In this document: piece after piece, positions 51,343-59,744 of the stretch
Numbering within the stretch: the stretch's first letter is position 1
Layout of the letters: each line of letters starts with the position of its first letter
From: Pseudomonadota bacterium
Lineage (GTDB): Bacteria > Desulfobacterota > Desulfovibrionia > Desulfovibrionales > Desulfovibrionaceae
Length of the DNA: 64,000 nt
NCBI GenBank assembly: GCA_023460395.1
Contig: JAEWQB010000012.1
Coordinates: 1-64,000 of the forward strand
Direction of reading: 5' to 3'
Translations under genes and position numbers: made by a program
Notes under the pieces: generated by a model
What the model was told of the DNA's origin: nothing
Seen by the model: the letters and a program-made list of their open reading frames with translations, nothing else
The model's database searches: none

Positions 51343-53418
51343 GTGTCTAGAAAAGTAGCCATTCCCATGCAGAGGAACATCGGCATCATGGCCCACATTG
51401 ATGCCGGTAAGACCACGACCACCGAACGTATCCTGTACTACACGGGCGTTTCCCATAAGCTGGGCGAAACGCACGACGGTCAGGCTACCATGGACTGGAT
51501 GGAGCAGGAACAGGAACGCGGCATCACAATTACGTCTGCCGCCACCACCTGCTACTGGAAAGATTACCGTATTAACATTATCGACACGCCCGGTCACGTG
51601 GACTTCACTATGGAAGTGGAACGTTCCCTGCGCGTGCTCGACGGTGCCGTCTGCGTGTTCGACGCCGTTGCCGGTGTTGAACCTCAGTCCGAAACCGTGT
51701 GGCGTCAGGCCGACCGGTATGGTGTTCCCCGCATCTGCTTCGTGAACAAGATGGACCGTATTGGTTCCAACTACTGGCGTTGCGTGCAGATGATTCACGA
51801 CCGTCTGGGCGCTAAGCCCATCGCGTTGCAGCTGCCCATCGGTGCTGAAGATCATTACGAAGGCATCGTTGACCTGATTGAAGGACACGCGATTTATTAC
51901 AACAAGGCCTCTAAGGGGGCCGAGTTTGAGATTCGCCCCGTTCCCGCTGACATGCAGGACCTGTATGACGAAAAGCATCAGGAAATGATGGAAGCGGTGG
52001 CGGAAGAAGACGAAGCGCTTCTTGAAAAATACCTCGGCGGCGAAGAGCTGACCGTGGCCGAAATCAAGAACGCCGTGCGTCTTGCCACTATCCGCCGGAG
52101 CATTGTTCCGGTGCTGTGCGGTTCCGCTTTCCGCAACATGGGTGTGCAGCCTCTGCTGGACGCCGTTGTGGAATTCCTGCCCAGCCCCGTGGACATTCCT
52201 GCCATGATCGGGACCAACCCTGATAAGGAAGAAGTGACCTACGAATGCCCTTGCGACGACAGCGAACCGCTCGCCGCTCTGGTCTTCAAGCTCATGTCTG
52301 ACCCCTACATCGGGCACCTTTCGTTCGTGCGCATTTATTCCGGGTTCATCGAATCCGGCATGACTATCCTGAATGCCAACACCGGCAAGAAGGAACGCGT
52401 GGGCCGTCTGCTGAAGATGCACGCCAACAAGCGTGAGGAAATCAAGTGGGCTGGCGCTGGCGACATCGTGGCTGTCGTGGGCATGAAGAACGTGTCCACC
52501 GGCGACACCGCTTGTGCGGTTGACCGCCCGGTGCTGCTGGAATCCCTCGACATTCCAGAGCCGGTTATCGAAGTGGCTATCGAGCCGAAAACGAAGGCTG
52601 ACCGTGACGCTCTTTCCGCAGCGCTGGCAAAGCTGGCCAAGGAAGACCCGTCCTTCCGCGTGAAGGGCGACGACGAAACGGGCCAGACCCTCATCGCCGG
52701 CATGGGCGAACTGCACTTGGAAATCATCGTTGACCGCCTCACCCGCGAGTTCAGCGTGAACGCCAACGTGGGTAAGCCGCAGGTTGCCTATCGTGAAACC
52801 ATCACCAAGTCTGCCAAAGAAGACCACAAGTATGCTAAGCAGTCCGGTGGTCGCGGGCAGTACGGTCACGTTGTCATTGAAGTGGAACCGAACCCCGAAA
52901 AGGGCTACGAGTTCGTCAACGCTATCTCTGGCGGCGTAATTCCCAAGGAATACATTCCCGCAGTGGACAAGGGCATGCAAGACGCGCTGAAGAGCGGTGT
53001 CGCCGCAGGCTTCCCCACCGTGGACGTGAAGGTTGCCTTGGTCTTCGGTTCCTATCATGATGTGGACTCCTCTGAACAGGCGTTCTACATTGCAGGCTCC
53101 ATGGCTATCAAGGAAGCGCTGCGTAAAGCGTCTCCTCAGATTCTGGAACCCATTATGTCTGTGGAAGTCGTCACCCCTGACGAATACCTCGGTGACGTGA
53201 TGGGCGACCTGAACGGTCGTCGTGGACGTGTGCAAGGGATGGAAGGCCGCGCAGGTGCGCAGGTGGTGGATTGTATGGTGCCGCTGAGCGAAATGTTCGG
53301 CTACGCAACTGACCTGCGTTCCAAGACGCAGGGCCGTGCTACCTTCACCATGCAGTTTGACCACTACGAACCCGTTCCCGCCTCCATTGCCGAAGGCATT
53401 AAGGCAAAGAACGCCTAG
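51343..53418 (+). CDS. fusA: Elongation factor G
   Basis: The 691-residue GTPase drives ribosomal translocation. G-domain motifs are 'AHIDAGKTTTTERIL' (P-loop), the switch region leading to 'DTPGHVDF' and 'NKMDR'. Domain IV carries 'GGRGQYGHVVIE'. It starts at GTG 51343 after TGGAGG. It is followed by a strong terminator, not by tuf, which usually closes this operon. Confidence 0.98.
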   Translation: MSRKVAIPMQRNIGIMAHIDAGKTTTTERILYYTGVSHKLGETHDGQATMDWMEQEQERGITITSAATTCYWKDYRINIIDTPGHVDFTMEVERSLRVLDGAVCVFDAVAGVEPQSETVWRQADRYGVPRICFVNKMDRIGSNYWRCVQMIHDRLGAKPIALQLPIGAEDHYEGIVDLIEGHAIYYNKASKGAEFEIRPVPADMQDLYDEKHQEMMEAVAEEDEALLEKYLGGEELTVAEIKNAVRLATIRRSIVPVLCGSAFRNMGVQPLLDAVVEFLPSPVDIPAMIGTNPDKEEVTYECPCDDSEPLAALVFKLMSDPYIGHLSFVRIYSGFIESGMTILNANTGKKERVGRLLKMHANKREEIKWAGAGDIVAVVGMKNVSTGDTACAVDRPVLLESLDIPEPVIEVAIEPKTKADRDALSAALAKLAKEDPSFRVKGDDETGQTLIAGMGELHLEIIVDRLTREFSVNANVGKPQVAYRETITKSAKEDHKYAKQSGGRGQYGHVVIEVEPNPEKGYEFVNAISGGVIPKEYIPAVDKGMQDALKSGVAAGFPTVDVKVALVFGSYHDVDSSEQAFYIAGSMAIKEALRKASPQILEPIMSVEVVTPDEYLGDVMGDLNGRRGRVQGMEGRAGAQVVDCMVPLSEMFGYATDLRSKTQGRATFTMQFDHYEPVPASIAEGIKAKNA

Positions 53419-53439
53419 TTGCGGTCCTATGCTGATTCT

Positions 53440-53473
53440 AACCCCGGCCTTTCTATAAGGGCCGGGGTTTTTT
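53440..53473 (+). terminator. Rho-independent terminator of the str operon
   Basis: A perfect 10-bp stem (53440-53449 with 53460-53469) with a 10-nt loop ends in a run of six T. Confidence 0.95.
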
Positions 53474-53510
53474 ATGCAAAAAAAAGTTTTAAAGAAAAGT
53501 CCGTTCCCGC

Positions 53511-53539
53511 TTGACGGCAGGGTGGGGCGCGTGTATAAC
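53511..53539 (+). promoter_or_regulatory. Promoter of the S10 operon
   Basis: TTGACG (53511-53516) and TATAAC (53534-53539) are spaced 17 bp apart, right after the fusA terminator. This is the best sigma-70 match in the window. Confidence 0.7.
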
Positions 53540-54134
53540 CCGGCTTCACTTGGCGCGGTTCTCCTAGTTGAGACGCTGTGTGTCAGGTGAAAACTCCCTC
53601 TCACCCTGGGGGGATTAAAGAACAGGTTGAGCCTGTTCTGCTGTTGTTTGACATTTGCAGGCGTTGCTAAATGCTGCATGAATGTCGTGCTGTTCCAGCC
53701 TCACCGGCTGTAAAGTGCACATACAACTGTAAGGATGCTTCGGCATCTGCATTTAGGAAACCTGTTGGACCACCTGTCCGGGACATTCCCGGAGCCAGGC
53801 TGGCGACAACGTGGGCGTTCTTCGTGAAAGCGGAGAGAAGATAATAGATGTTGCCGGGCTGGATGGTCCGAATCCTCCTTTTCTCTTCTCCTCCCCCTAT
53901 CTCATAAAGAACGCATGATTTCGCAAGCGAAGTCGTGGCCACCCTCGTTTTTCGCTGGACTGTACGGCAGGCAAAGCCGAGGCGCGTGAGACCGTTACTC
54001 ACGAATGCCGGTCCGGCGAGCAGCCATCGTTTGTGAGGAATTTACTGCCTATCGCCTGAAAGGCAGGGTGCGTTCCCCCTCACGGAGCGCCCAGAGGCAA
54101 GGGTACTGTTTCCCGAATCATGGAGTAATAAACT
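53540..54134 (+). other. Long 5' leader of the S10 operon
   Basis: About 590 nt separate the promoter from rpsJ. The stretch holds several short hairpins. One lies at about 53584-53608, one at 53619-53639 (8-bp stem, 5-nt loop) and one at 53733-53748 with a UUCG tetraloop. A further one lies at about 53919-53934. A possible 19-codon leader peptide is at 53848-53907. In E. coli the S10 leader mediates L4 autoregulation and is only about 170 nt; no obvious sequence match is seen here. A minus-strand frame across it (53667-54002) is judged spurious. Confidence 0.5.
53848..53907 (+). CDS. Possible short leader peptide with a triple proline
   Basis: ATG at 53848 opens a 19-codon frame encoding MLPGWMVRILLFSSPPPIS. 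GGAGAG lies about 10 bases upstream, and the frame ends before a small TTCG-CAAG-CGAA hairpin. The three consecutive Pro codons near the end could slow ribosomes that lack EF-P help. This is speculative; only position and sequence support it. Confidence 0.25.
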   Translation: MLPGWMVRILLFSSPPPIS

Positions 54135-54452
54135 ATGACGACTGTTAGCAGTGATCGTATCAGGATCAAGCTGAAAGCTTACGATTACCGCATCCTGGAT
54201 AAGGCTGTGGCTGAAATCGTAGATACGGCGCGCAACACGGGCGCTGGGGTGGCGGGTCCAATTCCGCTCCCCACCAACATCCACAAGTTCACGGTCAACC
54301 GTTCCGTCCACGTCGACAAAAAGTCGCGTGAACAGTTCGAAATGCGCATTCACAAGCGGCTCATGGATATCCTTGAGCCTACCCAGCAGACCGTGGATGC
54401 ACTTGGTAAGCTGAGTCTGCCCGCTGGCGTGGACGTAGAAATCAAACTCTAG
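54135..54452 (+). CDS. rpsJ: Ribosomal protein S10
   Basis: The 105-residue S10 (NusE) belongs to the 30S head and also to transcription antitermination complexes. It carries 'SSDRIRIKLKAYDYRILD' and 'GPIPLPTNIHKFTVNRSVHV'. First gene of the S10 operon, 12 bp before rplC. Confidence 0.98.
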   Translation: MTTVSSDRIRIKLKAYDYRILDKAVAEIVDTARNTGAGVAGPIPLPTNIHKFTVNRSVHVDKKSREQFEMRIHKRLMDILEPTQQTVDALGKLSLPAGVDVEIKL

Positions 54453-54464
54453 CGAGAGGTAGTC

Positions 54465-55094
54465 ATGGCTGAGAAATTGGGAATCTTGGGCCGCAAGTTG
54501 GGCATGACGCGCATCTTCGGTAATGACGGTTCGGCGATTGCCTGTACTGTCATCGAAGCTGGCCCCTGCCCGGTCATCCAAGTCAAGGATGCGGCCTCTG
54601 ATGGATATAACGCCGTGCAGATTGCCTTTGGCGTAGCCAAAGAAAAGCACGTTTCCAAGCCTATGCGCGGCCACTTTACTAAGGCTGGCACGGGCCTTTA
54701 CCGCAATACCCGGGAAATCCGTCTCGAAAACGCTCCTGAAATGGAAGTGGGCCACGAAGTCACCGTGGACATCTTCGCCATTGGCGATGCGGTGCGTGTG
54801 ACGGGCACTTCCATTGGTAAGGGCTTCCAGGGCGTTATGAAGCGCTGGAACTTCGGCGGCATGCCTGCAAGCCACGGTCACGAAAAGGTACACCGTTCCC
54901 CCGGTTCCATCGGTAACAATACCGAGCCCGGCAAGATCATCAAGGGTAAGAAGATGGCTGGCCATATGGGTAACGAACGTACGACCGTCATCAACCTCGA
55001 AGTCGTCGCTGTGCGCGCCGATGAAAACCTGGTCCTGATCAAGGGCGCCATTCCCGGCCCCAAGAATGGTCTGGTCATGGTTCGCAAGCAGTAA
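54465..55094 (+). CDS. rplC: Ribosomal protein L3
   Basis: The 209-residue L3 of the 50S subunit reads 'LGILGRKLGMTRIF' at its N terminus and has the long extension 'GMPASHGHEKVHRSPGSIGN' reaching toward the peptidyl-transferase centre. Length is standard. Confidence 0.98.
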   Translation: MAEKLGILGRKLGMTRIFGNDGSAIACTVIEAGPCPVIQVKDAASDGYNAVQIAFGVAKEKHVSKPMRGHFTKAGTGLYRNTREIRLENAPEMEVGHEVTVDIFAIGDAVRVTGTSIGKGFQGVMKRWNFGGMPASHGHEKVHRSPGSIGNNTEPGKIIKGKKMAGHMGNERTTVINLEVVAVRADENLVLIKGAIPGPKNGLVMVRKQ

Positions 55095-55106
55095 AGGGGT
55101 ACTACA

Positions 55107-55727
55107 GTGGCTGTTGTAAAAGTATACGATCAGAACAAAGCAGAAGCTGGCGATATCACGCTGGCCCCTGAAGTGTTCGAGGTCGAGGTGAAGCCGGAAA
55201 TTCTGAACCTCGTTGTACGCGCTCAGCGCGCTGCCATGCGCGCCGGTACCCATGCCGTTAAGGGCCGTTCCGATGTGAGCGGTGGTGGTGCCAAGCCGTG
55301 GCGTCAGAAGGGTACTGGTCGTGCCCGTTCCGGTTCCTCGCGTTCCCCCATTTGGCGTGGCGGTGCCATCGTATTTGGTCCCCAGCCCCGCGATTACGGT
55401 TTCAAGGTGAACAAGAAAGTGCGCCGTCTTGCCATGCGCATGGCCCTTTCTTCCCGTCTTGCCGCTGAATCGTTGCTGGTGGTCAAGGGCATCGAACTGC
55501 CCGAAGTAAAGACCAAGCTGATGGCCGACGTGGTGAGCAAGCTGGGTCTTGCCAAGGCGCTCATCATCGCCAACGGCGCCGATGAGAAGCTTGTCCTGTC
55601 TGCTCGTAACCTGCCCGGTATTACGGTGCAGAACGTAGAGCAGCTGAACGTGTACGACGTGCTCCGTCACAAGCAGCTGGTGCTGCTGGAAGGTGCCGTG
55701 GAATCCGTTCAGGAACGGCTGAAGTAA
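55107..55727 (+). CDS. rplD: Ribosomal protein L4
   Basis: The 206-residue L4 lines the exit tunnel. The loop 'GGGAKPWRQKGTGRARSGSS' is the tunnel-reaching part. In some bacteria L4 also represses the S10 operon through the leader, which is relevant given the long leader here. GTG start at 55107, 12 bp after rplC. Confidence 0.97.
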   Translation: MAVVKVYDQNKAEAGDITLAPEVFEVEVKPEILNLVVRAQRAAMRAGTHAVKGRSDVSGGGAKPWRQKGTGRARSGSSRSPIWRGGAIVFGPQPRDYGFKVNKKVRRLAMRMALSSRLAAESLLVVKGIELPEVKTKLMADVVSKLGLAKALIIANGADEKLVLSARNLPGITVQNVEQLNVYDVLRHKQLVLLEGAVESVQERLK

Positions 55728-55738
55728 AGGTGGCCGAT

Positions 55739-56029
55739 ATGAACTATACACAGATACTCATCAAGCCTCTGATCTCCGAAAAGGCAACCTTCATCAAGGA
55801 AGCTGCTCAGCAGATTACCTTCTTTGTTGATCCGCGCGCCAATAAAATCGAAGTCAGCCGGGCTGTTGAAGAAGCCTACAATGTGAAGGTCGCTGGTGTG
55901 AACATTGTCAGACACAAGCCGCAGGCTCGTGTTCGTCAGGGACGCACCGTTGGCCAAGTTTCCGGGTACAAGAAGGCCTACGTGACCCTCGCACCCGGAG
56001 AAAAAATCGAATTCTTCGAGGGAGTGTAA
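55739..56029 (+). CDS. rplW: Ribosomal protein L23
   Basis: The 96-residue L23 lies at the tunnel exit and docks SRP and trigger factor. It opens 'MNYTQILIKPLISEKATFIK' and contains 'VDPRANKIEVSRAVEEAYNV'. ATG at 55739 with AAAGG upstream is preferred over an in-frame GTG at 55730. Confidence 0.96.
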   Translation: MNYTQILIKPLISEKATFIKEAAQQITFFVDPRANKIEVSRAVEEAYNVKVAGVNIVRHKPQARVRQGRTVGQVSGYKKAYVTLAPGEKIEFFEGV

Positions 56030-56032
56030 GCA

Positions 56033-56863
56033 ATGGCAGTTCGCAAGCTTAAGCCTACTTCTCCGGGGCGTCGTTTCCAAGTCGTCTCCGACTTTGCGGA
56101 AGTAACGCGCAGCACCCCCGAGAAGTCGCTGACCGTAGGGCTGACCAGTAAGTCTGGCCGTAACAATAATGGTCGCGTTACCATGCGTCGTCGTGGCGGC
56201 GGGCACAAGCGCCTGTACCGTATCATCGACTTCAAGCGCGACAAGTTCGGCATTCCGGCTACCGTGGCCCACATTGAATATGATCCCAACCGCACCGCGC
56301 GTATTGCCCTGTTGCACTACGCAGACGGTGAAAAGCGCTATATCCTTGCTCCGCTGGGTGTCCAGCAGGGTGACAGGGTGGAGGCTGGCGAATCCGTGGA
56401 TATCAAGCCCGGCAATGCGTTGCCCATGGCAAAGATTCCCGTGGGTACCATCCTTCATAACATTGAACTCGCACCCGGTAAGGGTGGTCAGTTCTGCCGC
56501 GCTGCTGGCTCGTATGCTCAGCTTATCGCCAAGGAAGGCAAATACGCCCTGCTGCGTATGCCCTCCGGTGAAGTGCGCAAGGTTCTGCTTACCTGCGTGG
56601 CCACGATTGGTCAGGTGGGCAACGTGAACCATGAAAACTTGTCGCTGGGCAAGGCCGGTCGTAACCGTTGGCTCGGTCGCCGTCCTAAGGTTCGTGGCGT
56701 TGCCATGAACCCGGTTGACCACCCACTTGGTGGTGGTGAAGGCCGCAGTTCTGGTGGTCGTCATCCGGTCACCCCCTGGGGTATTCCCACTAAGGGCTAC
56801 AAGACCCGCAATAGGAAGAAGGCCTCTTCCAAGCTCATCGTCAAGCGTCGCGGCCAGAAGTAG
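56033..56863 (+). CDS. rplB: Ribosomal protein L2
   Basis: The 276-residue L2 is needed for subunit association and peptidyl transfer. It contains 'RRGGGHKRLYRIIDFKR' and the near-active-site 'VAMNPVDHPLGGGEGRSSGG' with its conserved His. It begins 3 bp after rplW. Confidence 0.98.
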   Translation: MAVRKLKPTSPGRRFQVVSDFAEVTRSTPEKSLTVGLTSKSGRNNNGRVTMRRRGGGHKRLYRIIDFKRDKFGIPATVAHIEYDPNRTARIALLHYADGEKRYILAPLGVQQGDRVEAGESVDIKPGNALPMAKIPVGTILHNIELAPGKGGQFCRAAGSYAQLIAKEGKYALLRMPSGEVRKVLLTCVATIGQVGNVNHENLSLGKAGRNRWLGRRPKVRGVAMNPVDHPLGGGEGRSSGGRHPVTPWGIPTKGYKTRNRKKASSKLIVKRRGQK

Positions 56864-56872
56864 GAGTAGAAT

Positions 56873-57154
56873 ATGCCAAGGTCTCTTAAAAAAGGTCCTT
56901 TCGTTGACGACCATCTGATGAAGAAGGTCGAGAAGGCTCAGGAATCCGGCGACCGCCGCGTCATTAAGACATGGTCCCGCCGTTCCACCATCTTGCCTGA
57001 GATGGTGGGCCTTACCTTCGCAGTGCATAATGGCAAGAAGTTCATCCCTGTTTTCGTGACTGAAAACATGGTAGGCCACAAGGTGGGTGAATTTGCTCCC
57101 ACCCGTACCTACTACGGCCATGCCGCCGACAAGAAGAGCAAGGCCAAGCGATAG
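56873..57154 (+). CDS. rpsS: Ribosomal protein S19
   Basis: The 93-residue S19 of the 30S head reads 'MPRSLKKGPFVDDHLMKKVE' and 'STILPEMVGLTFAVHNGKKF', with the conserved C-terminal 'FAPTRTYYGHAADKK'. Length is standard. Confidence 0.98.
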   Translation: MPRSLKKGPFVDDHLMKKVEKAQESGDRRVIKTWSRRSTILPEMVGLTFAVHNGKKFIPVFVTENMVGHKVGEFAPTRTYYGHAADKKSKAKR

Positions 57155-57167
57155 GCAGGTGATACGT

Positions 57168-57500
57168 ATGCAAGCCCAAGCTACTGCAAAGTTTATCCGC
57201 GTTTCTCCGCGCAAGACCCGTTTGGTTGCCCGCAACGTAAACGGTTTGCCCGTGGAAGATGCGCTGAATATCCTGAAGTTTACCCCGCAGAAGGCTGCCG
57301 GAGTCATCTACAAGGTGCTCCATTCAGCCGTTGCTAATGCCGAGCAGATGCCCGGTGTTGATGTGGATGCGATGGTGGTGAAGCAGGTTATCGTGAACGA
57401 AGGTCCTACCTGGAAACGTTTTCTTCCTCGTGCGCAAGGCCGTGCGACCAGCGTGAAGAAACGTACCAGCCACATCACTGTAATTCTGGAAGAAAGTTAG
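57168..57500 (+). CDS. rplV: Ribosomal protein L22
   Basis: The 110-residue L22 contributes to the exit tunnel wall. It shows 'KFIRVSPRKTRLVARNVNG' and the tunnel hairpin 'PRAQGRATSVKKRTSHI'. ATG at 57168 with GGCAGG upstream gives the family length; a longer in-frame ORF starting inside rpsS is rejected. Confidence 0.97.
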   Translation: MQAQATAKFIRVSPRKTRLVARNVNGLPVEDALNILKFTPQKAAGVIYKVLHSAVANAEQMPGVDVDAMVVKQVIVNEGPTWKRFLPRAQGRATSVKKRTSHITVILEES

Positions 57501-57509
57501 GATACAGTT

Positions 57510-58151
57510 ATGGGTCAAAAAGTACATCCGTACGGGTTCCGACTCGGGTACAACAAGACGTGGAAGTCCCGCTGGTACAGCAAAAAGGAATACCCGGCCT
57601 TCGTTTACGAAGACGACAAGATTCGCAAGTATGTGAAGAAGGCCCTGTACCATGCTGGCATTGCTAGCATTGAACTGGAACGTGCGGGGGGCAAGGTTCG
57701 CCTTATCCTCTCCACGGCCCGCCCCGGCATCGTTATTGGTCGCAAGGGTGTGGAAATTGAAAAACTGCGTGCGGATTTGCGCCACAAGTTTGGTCGCGAG
57801 TTCTCCATTGAAGTGAACGAAATTCGCCGCCCCGAAACCGACGCCCAGCTGGTGGCCGAAAGCATCGCCCAGCAGTTGGAACGCCGTGTAGCCTTCCGCC
57901 GCGCTATGAAGCGTACCGTGTCTATGGCACGTAAGTTCGGCGCTGAAGGCATCAAGGTAGGATGCGGCGGCCGCTTGGCTGGTGCTGAAATCGCTCGTAG
58001 CGAATGGTATCGCGAAGGCCGTGTGCCGCTTCAGACCCTGCGCGCCGACATCGATTACGGCTTTGCCGAAGCCTCTACTACCTACGGCATCATCGGCGTC
58101 AAGGTTTGGATTTACAAAGGTGAAATCCTTGACAGTGAGGTAGTGCAGTAA
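57510..58151 (+). CDS. rpsC: Ribosomal protein S3
   Basis: The 213-residue S3 at the mRNA entry site has the KH domain with 'ARPGIVIGRKGVEIEKLR' and the helicase-associated basic residues. It begins 'MGQKVHPYGFRLGYNKTW'. Its stop overlaps the rplP start by one base. Confidence 0.98.
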   Translation: MGQKVHPYGFRLGYNKTWKSRWYSKKEYPAFVYEDDKIRKYVKKALYHAGIASIELERAGGKVRLILSTARPGIVIGRKGVEIEKLRADLRHKFGREFSIEVNEIRRPETDAQLVAESIAQQLERRVAFRRAMKRTVSMARKFGAEGIKVGCGGRLAGAEIARSEWYREGRVPLQTLRADIDYGFAEASTTYGIIGVKVWIYKGEILDSEVVQ

Positions 58152-58564
58152 TGCTGATGCCCAAAAGATCCAAATTCCGTAAGCATCAGACTGGCCGTCT
58201 GAAGGGCAAAGCCCTGCGCGGCAACAGTGTTGCTTTCGGTGATGTGGGCCTGAAGGCTCTGGAGCATGGCAAGCTCTCCAACCAGCAGATTGAAGCTGCG
58301 CGTATTGCCATGATCCGTCACATCAAGCGTGGCGGTAAGGTTTGGATCCGCATCTTCCCCGACCGGGTGAAGACCAGCAAGCCTCTGGAAGTTCGTCAGG
58401 GTAAAGGTAAGGGTGCTCCTTGCGGGTGGTTTGCCCCGGTGAAGCCCGGCCGTGTCCTGTATGAAATCAAGGGCGTGGATCTTGAACTTGCCAAAGAGGC
58501 GCTTTCCCGCGCCGCTTACAAGCTCCCCATCAAGACCGCTATTGTAGTCAAGGAGGGGATATAA
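58151..58564 (+). CDS. rplP: Ribosomal protein L16
   Basis: The 137-residue L16 near the A-site reads 'MLMPKRSKFRKHQTGRLKG' and 'KTSKPLEVRQGKGKGAPCGW'. The start shares its A with the rpsC stop (TAATG), so the two are coupled. Confidence 0.97.
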   Translation: MLMPKRSKFRKHQTGRLKGKALRGNSVAFGDVGLKALEHGKLSNQQIEAARIAMIRHIKRGGKVWIRIFPDRVKTSKPLEVRQGKGKGAPCGWFAPVKPGRVLYEIKGVDLELAKEALSRAAYKLPIKTAIVVKEGI

Positions 58565-58565
58565 C

Positions 58566-58754
58566 ATGAAGGCAACAGAACTGAGAAAGCTGAGCGCTGA
58601 AGAACTGAAGACGAAGCTTGATGAAAACCGCAAGGACTTGTTTGACCTGCGTTTCAAGCATGCTACCGCTCAGTTGCAGAAAACCGCCAGCCTCCCGGAA
58701 ACGAAGCGCAACATTGCGCGCATACTGACCATTCTGAAGGAAAAGGGAGCGTAG
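58566..58754 (+). CDS. rpmC: Ribosomal protein L29
   Basis: The 62-residue helical L29 near the tunnel exit carries 'ELRKLSAEELKTKLDENRKD' and 'LPETKRNIARILTILKEK'. It begins 1 bp after rplP ends. Confidence 0.96.
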   Translation: MKATELRKLSAEELKTKLDENRKDLFDLRFKHATAQLQKTASLPETKRNIARILTILKEKGA

Positions 58755-58755
58755 T

Positions 58756-59022
58756 ATGTCCGAAGCTATTGAAAGGCAAAACGGCAGAACGCTCGTCGGC
58801 ACTGTAGTGAGCGACAAGAACGATAAGACCATTGTCGTTCGAGTCGAAACTCTGGTCAAACACCCCCTGCTGAAGAAGTACATTCGCCGCAGGAAAAAAT
58901 TCACCGCGCACGATCCTAGCAATGAGTGCGGCATGGGTGATAAGGTGAAGATTGTGGAGTTTCGTCCGCTGAGCCGCAACAAGCGCTGGCATCTGGTATC
59001 CATATTGGAAAAAGCCGTTTAG
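58756..59022 (+). CDS. rpsQ: Ribosomal protein S17
   Basis: The 88-residue S17 is an OB-fold, early 16S rRNA-binding protein. It has 'GRTLVGTVVSDKNDKTIVVR' and 'HPLLKKYIRRRKKFTAHD'. It starts 1 bp after rpmC. Confidence 0.97.
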   Translation: MSEAIERQNGRTLVGTVVSDKNDKTIVVRVETLVKHPLLKKYIRRRKKFTAHDPSNECGMGDKVKIVEFRPLSRNKRWHLVSILEKAV

Positions 59023-59031
59023 GGGTTAACG

Positions 59032-59400
59032 ATGATCCAGGTAGAATCTACTCTTGAAGTAGCCGACAATTCCGGTGCCAAGAAGGTTGCCTGCATCAAG
59101 GTGCTTGGCGGTTCACACCGCCGTTATGCATCGGTGGGCGATATCATCGTTGTCTCCGTGAAAGAGGCTATTCCGCATGCAAAGGTAAAGAAAGGGGACG
59201 TGATGAAGGCCGTTATCGTGCGCACGAAGAAAGAACTTCGCCGCGCAGACGGTTCGTACATCAAGTTCGACACGAACGCCGCTGTGGTGCTTTCTAAGCA
59301 GGGCGAACCTGTCGGCACGCGTATCTTCGGTCCCGTGGCCCGCGAACTGCGTGGCAAGGGCTTCATGAAGATCGTTTCCCTCGCACCTGAGGTTCTGTAG
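59032..59400 (+). CDS. rplN: Ribosomal protein L14
   Basis: The 122-residue L14 at the subunit interface reads 'MIQVESTLEVADNSGAKKVA' and 'GTRIFGPVARELRGKGFMKI'. It opens the spc gene set, with no break from the S10 genes. Confidence 0.98.
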   Translation: MIQVESTLEVADNSGAKKVACIKVLGGSHRRYASVGDIIVVSVKEAIPHAKVKKGDVMKAVIVRTKKELRRADGSYIKFDTNAAVVLSKQGEPVGTRIFGPVARELRGKGFMKIVSLAPEVL

Positions 59401-59403
59401 GAG

Positions 59404-59733
59404 ATGGCCGTGAAACAGTATCGTATCCATAAAGACGACAAAGTAATGGTTGTCTCCGGAAAGGATAAGGGCAAGGTCGGCAAAGTGCTGAAGATCCTGC
59501 GTAAGAAGGATCGCGTGCTTGTCGAGCAGGTAAATATGGTAAAGCGCCACACCAAGGCGAACCCTTACCAGCAGCAGCCCGGCGGCATTGTCGAAAAGGA
59601 AATGCCCGTTCACGTTTCTAACGTGATGGTCATGTGTGACGCTTGCGCCAACCCCACCAAGGTTGGGTATCGTTACACCGAGGACGGCAAGAAAGTCCGC
59701 TTCTGCAAGAAGTGCAACGAAATCATTGGGTAG
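59404..59733 (+). CDS. rplX: Ribosomal protein L24
   Basis: The 109-residue L24, an assembly initiator of the 50S subunit, has a KOW motif ('DDKVMVVSGKDKGKVGKVLK'). It ends with two CxxC pairs, 'MCDAC' and 'FCKKC', a likely zinc site seen in many but not all L24 proteins. Confidence 0.96.
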   Translation: MAVKQYRIHKDDKVMVVSGKDKGKVGKVLKILRKKDRVLVEQVNMVKRHTKANPYQQQPGGIVEKEMPVHVSNVMVMCDACANPTKVGYRYTEDGKKVRFCKKCNEIIG

Positions 59734-59744
59734 GGTGAAAGACG

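Noticed and set aside
50257..53679. 1140-codon minus-strand ORF opposite rpsL-rpsG-fusA
   Set aside because: It is antisense to three highly conserved genes; its His/Gly/Val-rich composition is that of a codon-bias shadow.
53667..54002. 111-codon minus-strand ORF in the S10 leader
   Set aside because: GTG start, no ribosome-binding site, no similarity to anything known; the leader interpretation on the plus strand fits better.
54042..57307. Long minus-strand ORFs opposite rpsJ-rplV
   Set aside because: They mirror ribosomal protein genes whose identity is certain; low-complexity His/Thr/Gly products.
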